A stretch of 50,939 bases of DNA from Enterocloster bolteae (GTDB lineage Bacteria; Bacillota; Clostridia; Lachnospirales; Lachnospiraceae): NCBI GenBank assembly GCA_021772025.1, contig JAETNT010000028.1, forward strand, positions 1-50,939, in the 5' to 3' direction. Below the pieces are notes generated by a model that was given only the letters and a program-made list of their open reading frames with translations, did not search any database and was not told the origin of the DNA. The translations under genes and the position numbers were made by a program. How positions within the stretch are numbered: position 1 is the stretch's first letter; the number at the start of each line of letters is the position of its first letter. Positions 33,876 through 43,096 of the stretch are shown here, piece after piece.

Positions 33876-34101
33876 GAACGACGCCTCCTTTCTTGTAGGA
33901 CAATTTTATTATATGCGATTTGCGGAATAAAATCAACAAGGATCGTACGAAATTAGAAAATAGTTTAAAAATATCGAATGGTACAAAGAGCATTTGCATC
34001 AATTATTCTTCAGCCTGAAATTTGGTACTTGACTCTCACACTGTGGTATACTTTAAACTAGAATTGAGCTCGGAAATACTCATATATGTGAGGTAGAACC
34101 A

Positions 34102-34926
34102 ATGTTAAAAATAGGAGATTTTTCAAAACTGTCAAGAATCAGCATTCGTATGCTCCGGCATTACGATGAACTGGGAATCTTTCATCCGGAATATGTAGAT
34201 GACGTTACCGGATACCGTTTTTACAGTGAATCGCAGCTCCCTCTGGCGGGACAAATACAGGCATTAAAAAGCCTGGGATTCGGGCTTGCGGTAATAAAGG
34301 AGATACTGGCAAAGTATGAAGAAGCCGATAAAATGGAACAGTTCCTGCTTGTAAAGCGGAAGGAATTGGAAGAAGAATCCCTGGGGATATGCCAGAAGCT
34401 GCAGTTCCTTGACAGTACACTGAAATGGCTGAGAAAGGATGGTAACCTTATGGACTACAATGTAACATTAAAAACAATACCGGAACGCTACGTTGCAAGT
34501 GTGCGTCAGGTAATTCCCTCTTATGATTGCGAAGGAATGCTATGGGAAATTATGTGCCGGGAGCTGGAACCCCAGAATGTGCAGCAGGCGGTTCCCTGCT
34601 ATGGAATGGCAATTTTTCATGATGAAGGACATAAAGAGCACAACCCGGATGTGGAAATTCAGAGTGCGGTTGCAGGGGAATATCAGGATACAGAACATGT
34701 AAAATTTAAGACTGTGCCGCCAATACAGACTGCATCCGCCACATATAAAGGCAGCTATGATCAGATATCAAGGGTAAACGCGGCTGTTGCAAACTGGGTG
34801 GTTGAGAATGGATATGATTTTAACGGAAAATCATTCTGTATCTATCACGTAAGCCCCGGACAAACATCTGACCCGAGAGAACTGGTTACGGAAGTTTGTT
34901 TTCCGGTAAAAAAGAAATTGTTGTAA
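34102..34926 (+). CDS. MerR-family regulator with GyrI-like effector domain
   Basis: The 274-residue protein is similar in plan to the MerR at 11451. It has a wHTH (LKIGDFSKLSRISIRMLRHY, DVTGYRFYSESQ), a dimerisation helix at about 75-115 and a GyrI-like ligand domain ending LVTEVCFPV. Upstream, TTGACT at 34030 and TAAACT are 19 bases apart, fitting a MerR-type promoter. It has no partner gene on its strand. A bidirectional terminator follows. Confidence 0.9.
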   Translation: MLKIGDFSKLSRISIRMLRHYDELGIFHPEYVDDVTGYRFYSESQLPLAGQIQALKSLGFGLAVIKEILAKYEEADKMEQFLLVKRKELEEESLGICQKLQFLDSTLKWLRKDGNLMDYNVTLKTIPERYVASVRQVIPSYDCEGMLWEIMCRELEPQNVQQAVPCYGMAIFHDEGHKEHNPDVEIQSAVAGEYQDTEHVKFKTVPPIQTASATYKGSYDQISRVNAAVANWVVENGYDFNGKSFCIYHVSPGQTSDPRELVTEVCFPVKKKLL

Positions 34927-34945
34927 ATAGCGGTTAAACAATAAG

Positions 34946-35003
34946 GAATGCTGCAAAATGAAATCGGCGAGGGAAAGCCTCTTTCTTTCATTTTGCAGCA
35001 TTC
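34946..35003. terminator. Bidirectional terminator
   Basis: The arms 34946-34963 and 34986-35003 are a perfect 18-bp inverted repeat (GAATGCTGCAAAATGAAA and its complement) around a 22-nt loop. Placed between converging genes, with A/T-rich inner arms, it can stop transcription from both sides. Confidence 0.8.
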
Positions 35004-35021
35004 TCTTTAGAACGTCTAAAT

Positions 35022-35804
35022 TTAACGGTTGCTCAAAGACTGAAAGTCCTCTACTAATTTCTGACAGGCCTGCTGAAAAATTCCCACATCAACAGAATAA
35101 GACAAGTATTGAATGTTAGCGTTCATCCATAGTTTCAGCGCTTCCGGAGTATCGCAGAAAGTACCTGTAATAATTCCCTTTGCCTGAGCTTTCTTTACGA
35201 TACAGGAAATTTGTTCCAAAACTTTCGGATGAGAAACCTGACCTGGAAGTCCCAGGCTTTGGGACAGATCGTAAGGTCCGATAAAGATAATGTCAATGCC
35301 TTCTACATCCAGAATCTCGTCCAAATTGGAAAGAGCTTCCTGCCCTTCTACCTGCAGGATGACCAAACTGCTGTTGGAAGAAGAGAAAAAATCACTTTTA
35401 TCCATGGAGGCATACCGGGATGAGCGGACAAACCGGCACATCCCCCGGTTTCCTGCCGGATAAAACTTAGAGTAGCGGACAGCGTTTCTTGCATCATCAG
35501 CCGATGCTATTTGCGGAATCTCGATTCCGGCGGCTCCTATGTCCAAAGCTTTTGAAACAGCATCTTCCGATAGATGGGAGGCGCGGACAATGGGGAGCAC
35601 CCCGGAAACCTGGGCAGCACGTATATTATTCTGCATGGTTTCCATAGAGACCGGACCATGTTCCATGTCTAAAATGACAAAATCCATGCCGCTCCATCCT
35701 GCTACTTCCACAAATGCCGGATCACAGGTTTTCATAAAAGGGCCGAATACGCAGGCGCCGGAGGCCAGTTTATTCCTGAATTGTTGAATTAAGATATCAT
35801 TCAT
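35022..35804 (-). CDS. HpcH/HpaI-family aldolase
   Basis: The 260-residue enzyme is a class II 2-keto-acid aldolase of the HpcH/HpaI/GarL type. Signs are VILDMEHGPVS (catalytic histidine region), RASHLSEDAVSKALDIGAAG, VEG metal site (Q-V-E-G-Q-E) and FIGPYDLSQSLG. It would cleave a 2-keto-3-deoxy or 4-hydroxy-2-keto acid to pyruvate and an aldehyde. AGGAG lies seven bases before the start. It is the last gene of the seven-gene minus-strand operon. Confidence 0.9.
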   Translation of the reverse strand: MNDILIQQFRNKLASGACVFGPFMKTCDPAFVEVAGWSGMDFVILDMEHGPVSMETMQNNIRAAQVSGVLPIVRASHLSEDAVSKALDIGAAGIEIPQIASADDARNAVRYSKFYPAGNRGMCRFVRSSRYASMDKSDFFSSSNSSLVILQVEGQEALSNLDEILDVEGIDIIFIGPYDLSQSLGLPGQVSHPKVLEQISCIVKKAQAKGIITGTFCDTPEALKLWMNANIQYLSYSVDVGIFQQACQKLVEDFQSLSNR

Positions 35805-35823
35805 GCAGCATCTCCTAAAAAGT

Positions 35824-36630
35824 TTACTTATCTACGGGTGACTGCTTTTGTTTTGGCCGGAGTAATTCCCCGCCGTCAACAAGAATGGTAGTTCCGGTCA
35901 TGAAGCGAAAAGCATCGCTGACCATAGCGGCAACTACATCTCCGATATCCTCCGGATTGCCGATTTTTCCAAGAGGGATGGAAGCTTCCTTTGCCTTCCT
36001 GAATTCGTCAACAGAGAAAATATGTTTGTTTCCGGCAGAGTGGACGCAGCCTGGAGCGCAGCTGTTTACCCGGACTCCATATTCAGCCATGCTTCCGGCT
36101 AATGCACGAGTTGCGCCTTCCAGGCCGAATTTAATGCTGGAATAGACAGCCTGATTAATAAGAGGGCTGATTCCGTTAATGGAAGTGATTACAACAATAT
36201 TGCCGGATTTTTGCTGTTTCATGATATTTGAGGATTGTATCAGGCCATAGAGCGTACCGATATAATCGGTATGGAGAAGAGCTTCAATATCCTCCAGTGT
36301 AGCATCCGGAAGTTCTGCACGCCGGTTAATTCCGGCATTGGCAATAAAAATATCGATACGCTTATGCTTTTTTACATATGACTCAAAAAAGGCTTTTTGT
36401 GCAGATGTATCAGAGATATCGACTATGTAATCCTCACAAATTCCGCCCTGGCTTTCGATGAGCTTACGGGTAATTTCCAGGCCTTCAGAAGAACGCCCTA
36501 ACAGGGCGACTTCTGCTCCGAAATTTGCTAAAGACACAGCGATGGCTCGTCCAATGCCCGAGCTGGCTCCGGTTACAACGGCTTTTTGTCCATCTAATGA
36601 AAAAATTTTTTTTAAATAGTCAAGATTCAT
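35824..36630 (-). CDS. Short-chain dehydrogenase/reductase (SDR)
   Basis: The 268-residue classical SDR has the TGASSGIG cofactor loop (residues 20-27), NAG, a catalytic serine in VITSINGIS and YSSIK as YxxxK, then the usual PGCV. It would oxidise or reduce a hydroxyl/keto group with NAD(P). It overlaps the regulator gene by 11 bases and lies 19 bases before the aldolase. It may supply the keto acid to the aldolase or dispose of the aldehyde's partner product. Confidence 0.9.
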   Translation of the reverse strand: MNLDYLKKIFSLDGQKAVVTGASSGIGRAIAVSLANFGAEVALLGRSSEGLEITRKLIESQGGICEDYIVDISDTSAQKAFFESYVKKHKRIDIFIANAGINRRAELPDATLEDIEALLHTDYIGTLYGLIQSSNIMKQQKSGNIVVITSINGISPLINQAVYSSIKFGLEGATRALAGSMAEYGVRVNSCAPGCVHSAGNKHIFSVDEFRKAKEASIPLGKIGNPEDIGDVVAAMVSDAFRFMTGTTILVDGGELLRPKQKQSPVDK

Positions 36631-37384
36631 TCTCGTTTTCGTCCTCCTGTTCTGTGCCTGCTTTTACATCTTCTTTACGAATCAGATCTAAATAGTTATA
36701 TAGCGTGTAGCGGGAAATATTTAAATGCTCATACACCCTTTCTGAGGCTTTTGTAATCAGAAAAGCACCCTTTTGATCCAGATATTTAATAAAGTTGATT
36801 TTATCCTCCCGATTCATTTTGCTAACAGGTTTCCCAACCAAATGATCCGCCTGGAGTATGAGATAATCTAATACCTGAGATACATCGTTGGCAAATATTT
36901 CAGAGTCTAAATGGATATTGGCTCCCATATCCTGACGGCCGGCATTATCCGGGGAAGGCATAGAAGGGGGCAGGTTGGGATTTTCTGACATAGGGACGCT
37001 GTATTGATTATACCTCCGCAAATACTCCTCAAAATGGACGGTTTCGGTGATATCTGTATTGATACACAGGCTGCCGATAACCTTTCCGTTTTCATCATGA
37101 ATAAACATGGTAGAAGAGCGGAGAAGCTTTCCGTCCCGGGTATTGACGATATAATTGTATCGATCGCCGTCCTGAACAGTTCCTCTCAAAACTTCTAATC
37201 CCAGGTTGGAGCCGCAGTCCCCGATTTTCCGATTGGTAATATAGCCATTGCGGATATCAACAATGGAATGATTGTAATCCTTTGTTAAATCGTGAAGAAT
37301 AAACTCACATTTGCTGCCGAATTGATATTCCAGCATGGTAAGCAGTTTTTGCCACATATTCCAGTTGTCATAAATAAGGTTCAT
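36620..37384 (-). CDS. YheO/DauR-like transcriptional regulator (PAS-like + HTH)
   Basis: The 254-residue protein has an N-terminal YheO-type PAS-like domain (FGSKCEFILHDLTKDYNHSI, TRDGKLLRSSTMFIHDENGK). A C-terminal HTH_22 (GAFLITKASERVYEHLNISR, YTLYNYLDLIRK) follows. The P. aeruginosa relative DauR controls D-arginine catabolism. It sits inside the operon, so it probably autoregulates and controls both divergent arms from the 41.7-41.9 kb region. GGAGG lies five bases before the start. Confidence 0.85.
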   Translation of the reverse strand: MNLIYDNWNMWQKLLTMLEYQFGSKCEFILHDLTKDYNHSIVDIRNGYITNRKIGDCGSNLGLEVLRGTVQDGDRYNYIVNTRDGKLLRSSTMFIHDENGKVIGSLCINTDITETVHFEEYLRRYNQYSVPMSENPNLPPSMPSPDNAGRQDMGANIHLDSEIFANDVSQVLDYLILQADHLVGKPVSKMNREDKINFIKYLDQKGAFLITKASERVYEHLNISRYTLYNYLDLIRKEDVKAGTEQEDENENES

Positions 37385-37419
37385 GGAATCCTCCTCAAAG
37401 TTTCAGCAGATAGCAAGGA

Positions 37420-38259
37420 CTACCAGCTCTGACTGTTCATCTTCCGTGTAATATCCTGAATAAGCTTTACTGAACTGCAGTATTCTTCATACGGGACAGG
37501 AGGAATACCGGTTTCTATCATCTTAACGAATTTTCCGGCGCCGTCAACGTAACACTGATCCTGATTTAAATCAAATGAATAGGATTTTTTTCCCAAAAGA
37601 TGGATATTGACCAGCTGGGTATCCAGAGTTGTCATTAAAACAGCGGTTTGCTTTTGATATTTAACGGAAGCACATATATTTTTGCCGTTGCGGGTTACGG
37701 TTACATCTTTATAGTCCGCACCGCAAAGAGACATGCAGATTTCGGATATATGGCTGGCATAGTAGTGATACAGGCCTAAAGGACTTTCGGGATCAGCCCT
37801 GTAAGCGATAGAGATAAACGGAAAATCTTCGGTTTTAATAAGTTCCCGGATTTCATCAAGCTTTTTTAAATGTCTTAGAGTGGAGCCGCCGAATAAAGGA
37901 ACATTATTTTTCTGAGCAGCGTTAACGATTGTCTGGGCATCTTCGAAAGTAGTGGAAAAAGGTTTATCAACAAAGACCGGCTTTCCGGCTTCGATTACCT
38001 TAAGTGCATAACCAAGATGGCTTTCTCCCGGAATGGTCAGGATCATTACTCCATCGGATTTTTCGATAAGTTCATCTAAAGAGCCGCAATAATGCTCAAT
38101 ACCGTAAAAACGTTGATTCTTTTCTTCAAGAGACGGGGTTTCATCTTCCCCAAACATATAAGAAAAAGAATACCCGGGAAAAAGTTTGTACTGATTGAAT
38201 ACCTTAGAAAAAAATTCGCCGTGCCGGCCTGCATAACCGATACATCCTATTTTGTACAT
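37420..38259 (-). CDS. Gfo/Idh/MocA-family dehydrogenase
   Basis: The 279-residue protein starts at the ATG at 38259 with GGAGG six bases upstream. It has an N-terminal Rossmann fold (YKIGCIGYAGRHGEFF) and the EAGKPVFVDKPFSTTFEDA block with the family's catalytic-region lysine (DKP). A shortened C-terminal domain follows. Families with this fold act on sugar or cyclitol derivatives. It follows the PLP enzyme gene by two bases, implying coupled translation. Confidence 0.85.
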   Translation of the reverse strand: MYKIGCIGYAGRHGEFFSKVFNQYKLFPGYSFSYMFGEDETPSLEEKNQRFYGIEHYCGSLDELIEKSDGVMILTIPGESHLGYALKVIEAGKPVFVDKPFSTTFEDAQTIVNAAQKNNVPLFGGSTLRHLKKLDEIRELIKTEDFPFISIAYRADPESPLGLYHYYASHISEICMSLCGADYKDVTVTRNGKNICASVKYQKQTAVLMTTLDTQLVNIHLLGKKSYSFDLNQDQCYVDGAGKFVKMIETGIPPVPYEEYCSSVKLIQDITRKMNSQSW

Positions 38260-38261
38260 AA

Positions 38262-39386
38262 TCAACCTCCATTTTCAACATTGATTGTAAGCAGCTTTTC
38301 ACAGACAAGCTTTAGTTCTGCCATTGTCATGGTCATTGGATTCATATAAAAATGCCTGTCATCTGCAATGGAAACGACAGCTTTAACCTCTCCCTCCATA
38401 AGCCGGCTGGATACTGCCGCCGTATCCAGCTGCGGGTTTCGTATTTTTACTAAAATTCTTGGGATTGGCTGACCGGCTTCATTGGGGTAATCTCTCTGTG
38501 CATGGTAACAGGAGCCGGAGTTAAGCATCGAACAGGCCCAATCTACCTGAGCTTCGCTGTCAGCGGCACGGGCGTTGTGGTCCATAGCCAAATATTGCTT
38601 TATGGCGGAATAAATGCCTGCGATTTCTTCCTTGCCCACTTTCAGGAATCTTCCGTATCCGTGAACCGGAAAAGCCGATTCGTATAAGATATCAATAAGG
38701 CTCTGTTTGCCCACAATGAGTCCGCTGGCCTGGGGCCCGTGCAAATCTTTTCCGCCTGAAAAAATAGTAAGGTCAACCCCCATTTTTCCATACCGCCAAA
38801 GATTGTCCACAGGAGGAAGCATAGCAGCAGCATCTAATATAACAGGAATCCCCCGCTTTTTCGCCGCCTGCAGAGTGATTTCTAAAGAAGGGGCGCCGGA
38901 AGCCACCCATCCGGATTCTAAAAAATAGATGGCAACGGTATTTCTTGTAATGGCCGCTTCAATATCTTCCAGCGGAGAATCCGGCACATGGTTAGAATAG
39001 GCCAGCTCTATGGTTTTTACATGAGTTTGCTCAAAAACAATATCATAAGGGCTGCGGTGTGAACGGAAAAGGATTACTTCGCTGTTTTCAAAATCCTCTT
39101 TTTTTAAGTATTTAAGTTTTTTTGCATGATGAAAAGAGATTGCAGACAAAAGGCTTAAGTATACGCCTGCTGCAGCTCCGCAGGTAATGTAAGCGGCCTC
39201 GTTATGGGTGAGCTCCGCAATGGCCGTGCCTGCTTTTCTTTGCAGGAGACGGAGATCAACAAACGATGATGCAGCATCGTTTATATCTGCCAGAGTTTGT
39301 CTGCTCATAAGTGAGCCCCCATATAATGTGTAGGTTCCCATTGCGTTAATAAGGCGGGGGACGCCAAGTTCTTCATAAATTCCCAT
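38262..39386 (-). CDS. SelA/DgaE-like PLP-dependent enzyme
   Basis: The 374-residue fold-type I PLP enzyme starts at the ATG at 39386; GGAG is eight bases upstream, and it overlaps the M24 gene by 14 bases. PLP lysine is in IFSGGKDLHGPQASG, and the aspartate in VILDAAAMLPP. The opening YEELGVPRLINAMGTYTLYG is typical of the SelA-like group that includes D-glucosaminate-6-phosphate ammonia-lyase (DgaE). It is too short and lacks the SelA N-terminal domain, so it is not a tRNA-Sec enzyme. Alpha,beta-elimination of ammonia is the likely chemistry, which fits RidA and an aldolase in the same locus. Confidence 0.85.
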   Translation of the reverse strand: MGIYEELGVPRLINAMGTYTLYGGSLMSRQTLADINDAASSFVDLRLLQRKAGTAIAELTHNEAAYITCGAAAGVYLSLLSAISFHHAKKLKYLKKEDFENSEVILFRSHRSPYDIVFEQTHVKTIELAYSNHVPDSPLEDIEAAITRNTVAIYFLESGWVASGAPSLEITLQAAKKRGIPVILDAAAMLPPVDNLWRYGKMGVDLTIFSGGKDLHGPQASGLIVGKQSLIDILYESAFPVHGYGRFLKVGKEEIAGIYSAIKQYLAMDHNARAADSEAQVDWACSMLNSGSCYHAQRDYPNEAGQPIPRILVKIRNPQLDTAAVSSRLMEGEVKAVVSIADDRHFYMNPMTMTMAELKLVCEKLLTINVENGG

Positions 39387-40491
39387 AATTTGTCTCCAGT
39401 CTGTTAAGTTTTTCTCCGCCGCTGTACTGAATCTGATAGACATTTTCAATTCGGATTCCCCATTTCCCCGGCATATATAATGCGGGTTCAATGGCAAGGG
39501 TCATATTGGGCAATAAGGTTTCTTGGCATGCGCTGTTTATGTCAGGATATTCGTGAGCGTGAAGTCCGATTCCGTGGCCGATGTTGCCTGCCTGTACGGC
39601 TGTGGGAGATAGGTGGGATAAGTAGCTTCGTATGTGGTTATCCAGATAATCGAGAGGCATACCGGGTGTCAAAATACCCGGAAGCGAATCTAAAAGTTCG
39701 CAGATTCCTGCGTGTATTTCTTTTAACTCATTATCCGGCTTATTTAACAAGAAAGTTCTTGCGCTGTCAGATTCATAGGGGCCTACGGAAGCGCTTAAAT
39801 CTACAATTGTGGAACTGCCTTTCGCAATAACATTGTTTCCCGGTACGTGGTGAGCATAACTTCCGTTTGCTCCGGAGATTACTTTGGTATTAAAACCATT
39901 TCCGTAAGAACCTATCGAAATCATAAGACTGTCAATGGCAAGCTTAATTTCCCACTCTGTTTTTCCCTCTGATATTATATTTTTAGCCGCAGTAAGGCCG
40001 GTATCAGAAATGGAAATCGCTCTCTTTAACTGCTCCAATTCATACTGGTTTTTTACCATGCGTGCTTTTGCCAGAACAGGATGTTCGTCTATCAGGCAAA
40101 TATCAGGCATTTGCTTTTGAAAGGACTTTAGTATCGGTACGCTCATCCATTGAAGATCAGCCAGGAGTGTGAAACCGGGCTGATAAGGAAGTAATGATTG
40201 AATCGCAGCAGTGAAACCGGGAATACCGTCAGAGTACTCCATAACGGTTATATTTTTAGGGACATCAGGATCCGCTGTATTGGGAATATAGTCTTTTTTC
40301 CATGGCTTTGGCAGCAGTAAAAAAACTTGGTTATCAGGAAGGACAAGAGCTCCGGTTTGCGGTATTTGCCAAAAGGGCCGGGCATTTGTGAAAAAGCCTG
40401 TTAAATAGTATACATGTTTCGGATGGAAAGCTAAGAGAGCGGATGCCTTTTTGCTTTCCAGGGCAGCTGTTATACAGGAAATTCGTTGCAT
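39373..40491 (-). CDS. M24-family metallopeptidase (Xaa-Pro peptidase-like)
   Basis: The 372-residue protein has a creatinase N-terminal domain and a pita-bread peptidase domain. Its metal ligands are visible as DLSASVGPY, ESDSARTF, GHGIGLHAHEYP, LAIEPALY and GIRIENVY. It would cut a Xaa-Pro or similar amide, or hydrolyse a creatine-like compound. It is second in the minus-strand operon, 16 bases after the M20 gene. AAGGAG precedes its start. Confidence 0.88.
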   Translation of the reverse strand: MQRISCITAALESKKASALLAFHPKHVYYLTGFFTNARPFWQIPQTGALVLPDNQVFLLLPKPWKKDYIPNTADPDVPKNITVMEYSDGIPGFTAAIQSLLPYQPGFTLLADLQWMSVPILKSFQKQMPDICLIDEHPVLAKARMVKNQYELEQLKRAISISDTGLTAAKNIISEGKTEWEIKLAIDSLMISIGSYGNGFNTKVISGANGSYAHHVPGNNVIAKGSSTIVDLSASVGPYESDSARTFLLNKPDNELKEIHAGICELLDSLPGILTPGMPLDYLDNHIRSYLSHLSPTAVQAGNIGHGIGLHAHEYPDINSACQETLLPNMTLAIEPALYMPGKWGIRIENVYQIQYSGGEKLNRLETNYGNL

Positions 40492-40507
40492 AGTGGAAAT
40501 CTCCTTT

Positions 40508-41686
40508 TTATGAGGGACTTTTCAAAAAGTTTCTGGCAAAGTCTTCGTAAATACATGCTGAGGTGCACAGATCATCAATATTGATGTATTCCAAAGCGGA
40601 ATGCGCTACCTGAATGCTTCCGGGACCAAAAATGATAGTGGGGATTCCGTGCTCCGTGCATAAAATAGAAGCATCACAATAATAGTTCATCACGTTTCGG
40701 ACAGCCTCTTTGCCTGTCACGGACAAATAACTTTTGGCAAATTCTTCTACCAGCATATGGTCAGGCTCGATAAAATAAGGGAGGCGAATACGCTGCTGGA
40801 TGGTACTCAGCTTTACTTCTGCTTTTAAAGAGGGATCTTTTTCCATGAGAGAATTCAAATAACATTGTATCTCGGATAAGATATCTTCTGTCGTTTCTCC
40901 GGGAAGATCGCGCCTTAAGAAAGAGGCAATGCATTGATCGGCAACTGTATGTATTCTGGAACCGCCGCGTATTAAGCCGAGATTGATAACGGGATGTCCC
41001 AGATATTGATGACATTTATTGTTATAGGACGGGAAAAAATTTTGCCTTAGCTGCATAATTACATATGCCATTTTTTCGATAGCGTTGATGCCGCGTTCCG
41101 GATAAGCGCTGTGATAGGCTTTGCCTGTGGTAATAATATCGAGATGTGTGCATCCCCTGTGCCCGAACCCGATTTCTAATTCCGTAGGTTCTCCGACAAC
41201 TGCAAAATCGGCAGTAACCCCATGCTCCATGAGAAAAGTAGTGCCTTTATTTAAATATTCTTCGTCCGGGACAAAAGCAAGAAGAAGAGTGCCGGCAAAA
41301 TCAGGATTTTTTTGAAATAAGGACAATGCGGATATTATCATGGCGGCAATGGAACCTTTTGCGTCACAGCTTCCTCTCCCGTATAGAAATCCGTTTTTTA
41401 TATCAGGAGAAAAAGGAGGGATATCCATGTTATCGGTAACGTGAGTATCGTAATGGGTGGTATACATCAGTGTTTTGCCGGGTTTTCGGCCTTGTATACG
41501 TGCTACAACTGCCGGCCTGCGGGGTTCCACTTCGTATAAAGAGGATTCCCAACCGCATTGAAGAAAAAAAGAGTGGAGATAATTTCCTATGGCTTCTTCC
41601 TCTCCGTTAACACTTGGAATACGGACAAGAGTTTGGAGAAGGGAAACAGGATCTTGTGGCAGACTTTGCTGACTGAAAAACGTCAT
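40508..41686 (-). CDS. M20-family metallopeptidase (ArgE/DapE type)
   Basis: The 392-residue enzyme has the M20 metal ligands in TTHYDTHVTD, GRGSCDAKGS, VPDEEY, VGEPTELE and GPGSIQVAHS, with a lid domain between. It would remove an acyl or aminoacyl group from an amino acid derivative. It leads the minus-strand operon, next to the divergent promoter. A second, related M20 gene ends the opposite arm (46696-47880), with very similar blocks; the pair is notable. Confidence 0.9.
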   Translation of the reverse strand: MTFFSQQSLPQDPVSLLQTLVRIPSVNGEEEAIGNYLHSFFLQCGWESSLYEVEPRRPAVVARIQGRKPGKTLMYTTHYDTHVTDNMDIPPFSPDIKNGFLYGRGSCDAKGSIAAMIISALSLFQKNPDFAGTLLLAFVPDEEYLNKGTTFLMEHGVTADFAVVGEPTELEIGFGHRGCTHLDIITTGKAYHSAYPERGINAIEKMAYVIMQLRQNFFPSYNNKCHQYLGHPVINLGLIRGGSRIHTVADQCIASFLRRDLPGETTEDILSEIQCYLNSLMEKDPSLKAEVKLSTIQQRIRLPYFIEPDHMLVEEFAKSYLSVTGKEAVRNVMNYYCDASILCTEHGIPTIIFGPGSIQVAHSALEYINIDDLCTSACIYEDFARNFLKSPS

Positions 41687-41846
41687 AATGGTGAAAACCT
41701 CCTTTCATAAATCAAACAAAAAATCTAATAATAAAAACATTATATGACAGGAAATGGGAAAAATCAAGCTTTTTGTATGATAAAACACAATTAGTTTGAA
41801 TATCTACAGGAAAAATCGCGATAATATCAAAATTTTGTAAGAATAT

Positions 41847-41899
41847 GTTGACAAAAAGTAAGAAATGTGATTAACTCAAATTAAGTAACTTGCAGTTAC
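41847..41899 (+). promoter_or_regulatory. Divergent control region of the catabolic locus
   Basis: TTGACA (41850-41855) and a weak TTAACT lie 17 bases apart, upstream of dctP. A perfect dyad, GTAACT-TGC-AGTTAC, occupies 41885-41899, between that promoter and the dctP ribosome binding site. It is a candidate operator for the YheO/DauR-like protein. The 239-base gap to the minus-strand operon is otherwise AT-rich. Confidence 0.55.
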
Positions 41900-41925
41900 A
41901 ATTTTTTATAAGGAGGAGTAATGTA

Positions 41926-43018
41926 ATGAAAAAGAAAATTTCAATCTTACTGGTAGCAGCGATGGTAATGGGGTTAACCGCATGCAGTTCAGAAAAGCCG
42001 GTACAGACGAGTGCAGCAGAAACATCAGGGGAACAGAAAGCCGATTCTCCACAAACAGAAGCGGCTGCACCCGCCGAAGACGCAATCGTTTTACGGTGGG
42101 GAGATGCTGCTGTGGAGGGTACGGTAGAATATGAGGCGAATACAAAGTTTATTGAATTAGTATCACAGTATACGGACGGCCGCGTTAAAATAGAATACTA
42201 TCCGGCCGGCCAGCTCGGTTCAGACGGGGATGTAGTTCAGGCCTGTATGGCAAATACATTGGATTTGGCAAAATGCTCTACAGCCAATCTTTCAGAATTT
42301 ACCCATGTCCTTGACTTTTGTGATTTTCCGGGCATGTTCAGAGATACCGATCATGTATATGCGGTATTAACATCTGATTTAAGAGATGAATTAGCAATGA
42401 AAGTGTATGAGGAGATCGGATGTTATCCCATTACCTTTGATGTAGACGGCGGTGCGGCAAGATGGCTGTTTAATGCCAAGAGAGAGGTGAAAACGCCAAA
42501 GGATGCAAATAACCTGAAAGTCAGAACAACCGGATCGGAAATCGAAATGGCCCTTTATGATGCCTGCGGAATCGGCGCGACTCCTATGGCATGGCAGGAA
42601 CTTTATACAGGCCTTGAGCAGGGAACGGTTGACGGCGTATATTGCGGCCCTGTTCCCGGATTTACAAACAAATTTACGGAAGTAGCAAAATATACAACAG
42701 TTCTTACCCTTTCTTTTGGCCCCTCTGTTCGGGTTTTAAGCCAAAGCGCAATTGATAAATTAGGAGGATTGGACAGCGAGCTGTTTAAAAATGTGATGAA
42801 GGCCTCAAAGGAGTCAGAACAGATAAAGAGAGAGTTAAATGAGAAGGATGTAGCCGGTGTAGCGGATAAGATGAGAGAGGCAGGAGTCTCTGTTTATGAG
42901 CCTAATGCAGAAGAGCAGGAAGCATGGCTGGAAGCATCGAGAAGTATCGTTCCCCAGTTTATCGGAGAAGGAAAAACAATTCCGCAGGAACTGTATGACA
43001 GAGTTCAGGCGGTTCAAT
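41926..43018 (+). CDS. dctP: TRAP transporter substrate-binding lipoprotein DctP
   Basis: The 364-residue lipoprotein starts at the ATG at 41926 behind AAGGAGGAG. The signal peptide ends at the lipobox LTAC (C20), followed by a flexible A/E/Q-rich spacer. The DctP domain shows EYYPAGQLGSDGDVVQA and NLKVRTTGSEI, whose arginine normally grips the carboxylate of the ligand, and ATPMAWQELYTGLEQGTVDG. It therefore delivers an organic acid, probably an N-acylated or peptide-linked one given the hydrolases nearby. The stop ends at 43020. Confidence 0.92.
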
Positions 43019-43038
43019 AAACAGCGGCTGGAGAGAAC

Positions 43039-43064
43039 AGAGGGCAGCAGGTAAGTTGCCCTCT
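43039..43064 (+). terminator. Intercistronic hairpin between dctP and dctQ
   Basis: AGAGGGCA (43039-43046) pairs with TGCCCTCT (43057-43064). No T-tract follows, so it more likely stabilises or partly attenuates the message, giving more binding protein than permease. Confidence 0.6.
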
Positions 43065-43096
43065 CGCTTTCATGCATGGTTTAGGAGGACAATTGT

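Larger units (their letters stand above)
33078..34021 (+). repeat. Direct repeats flanking the Phd/PIN toxin-antitoxin pair
   Basis: A 21-base sequence spelling the end of the DUF262 gene (GAATGGTACAAAGAGCATTT plus G) occurs at 33078-33098 and again at 33976-33996. Each copy is followed, 10 and 12 bases later, by TTCAGCCTGAAAT (33109-33121 and 34009-34021). The first copy is coding; the second is non-coding. The toxin-antitoxin genes lie between, as for a cassette inserted with duplication of the gene's 3' end. Confidence 0.75.

Noticed and set aside
38262..39386. PLP enzyme as true SelA (selenocysteine synthase)
   Set aside because: It is about 100 residues too short, lacks the SelA N-terminal domain, and its neighbours are catabolic genes, not selB/selD.
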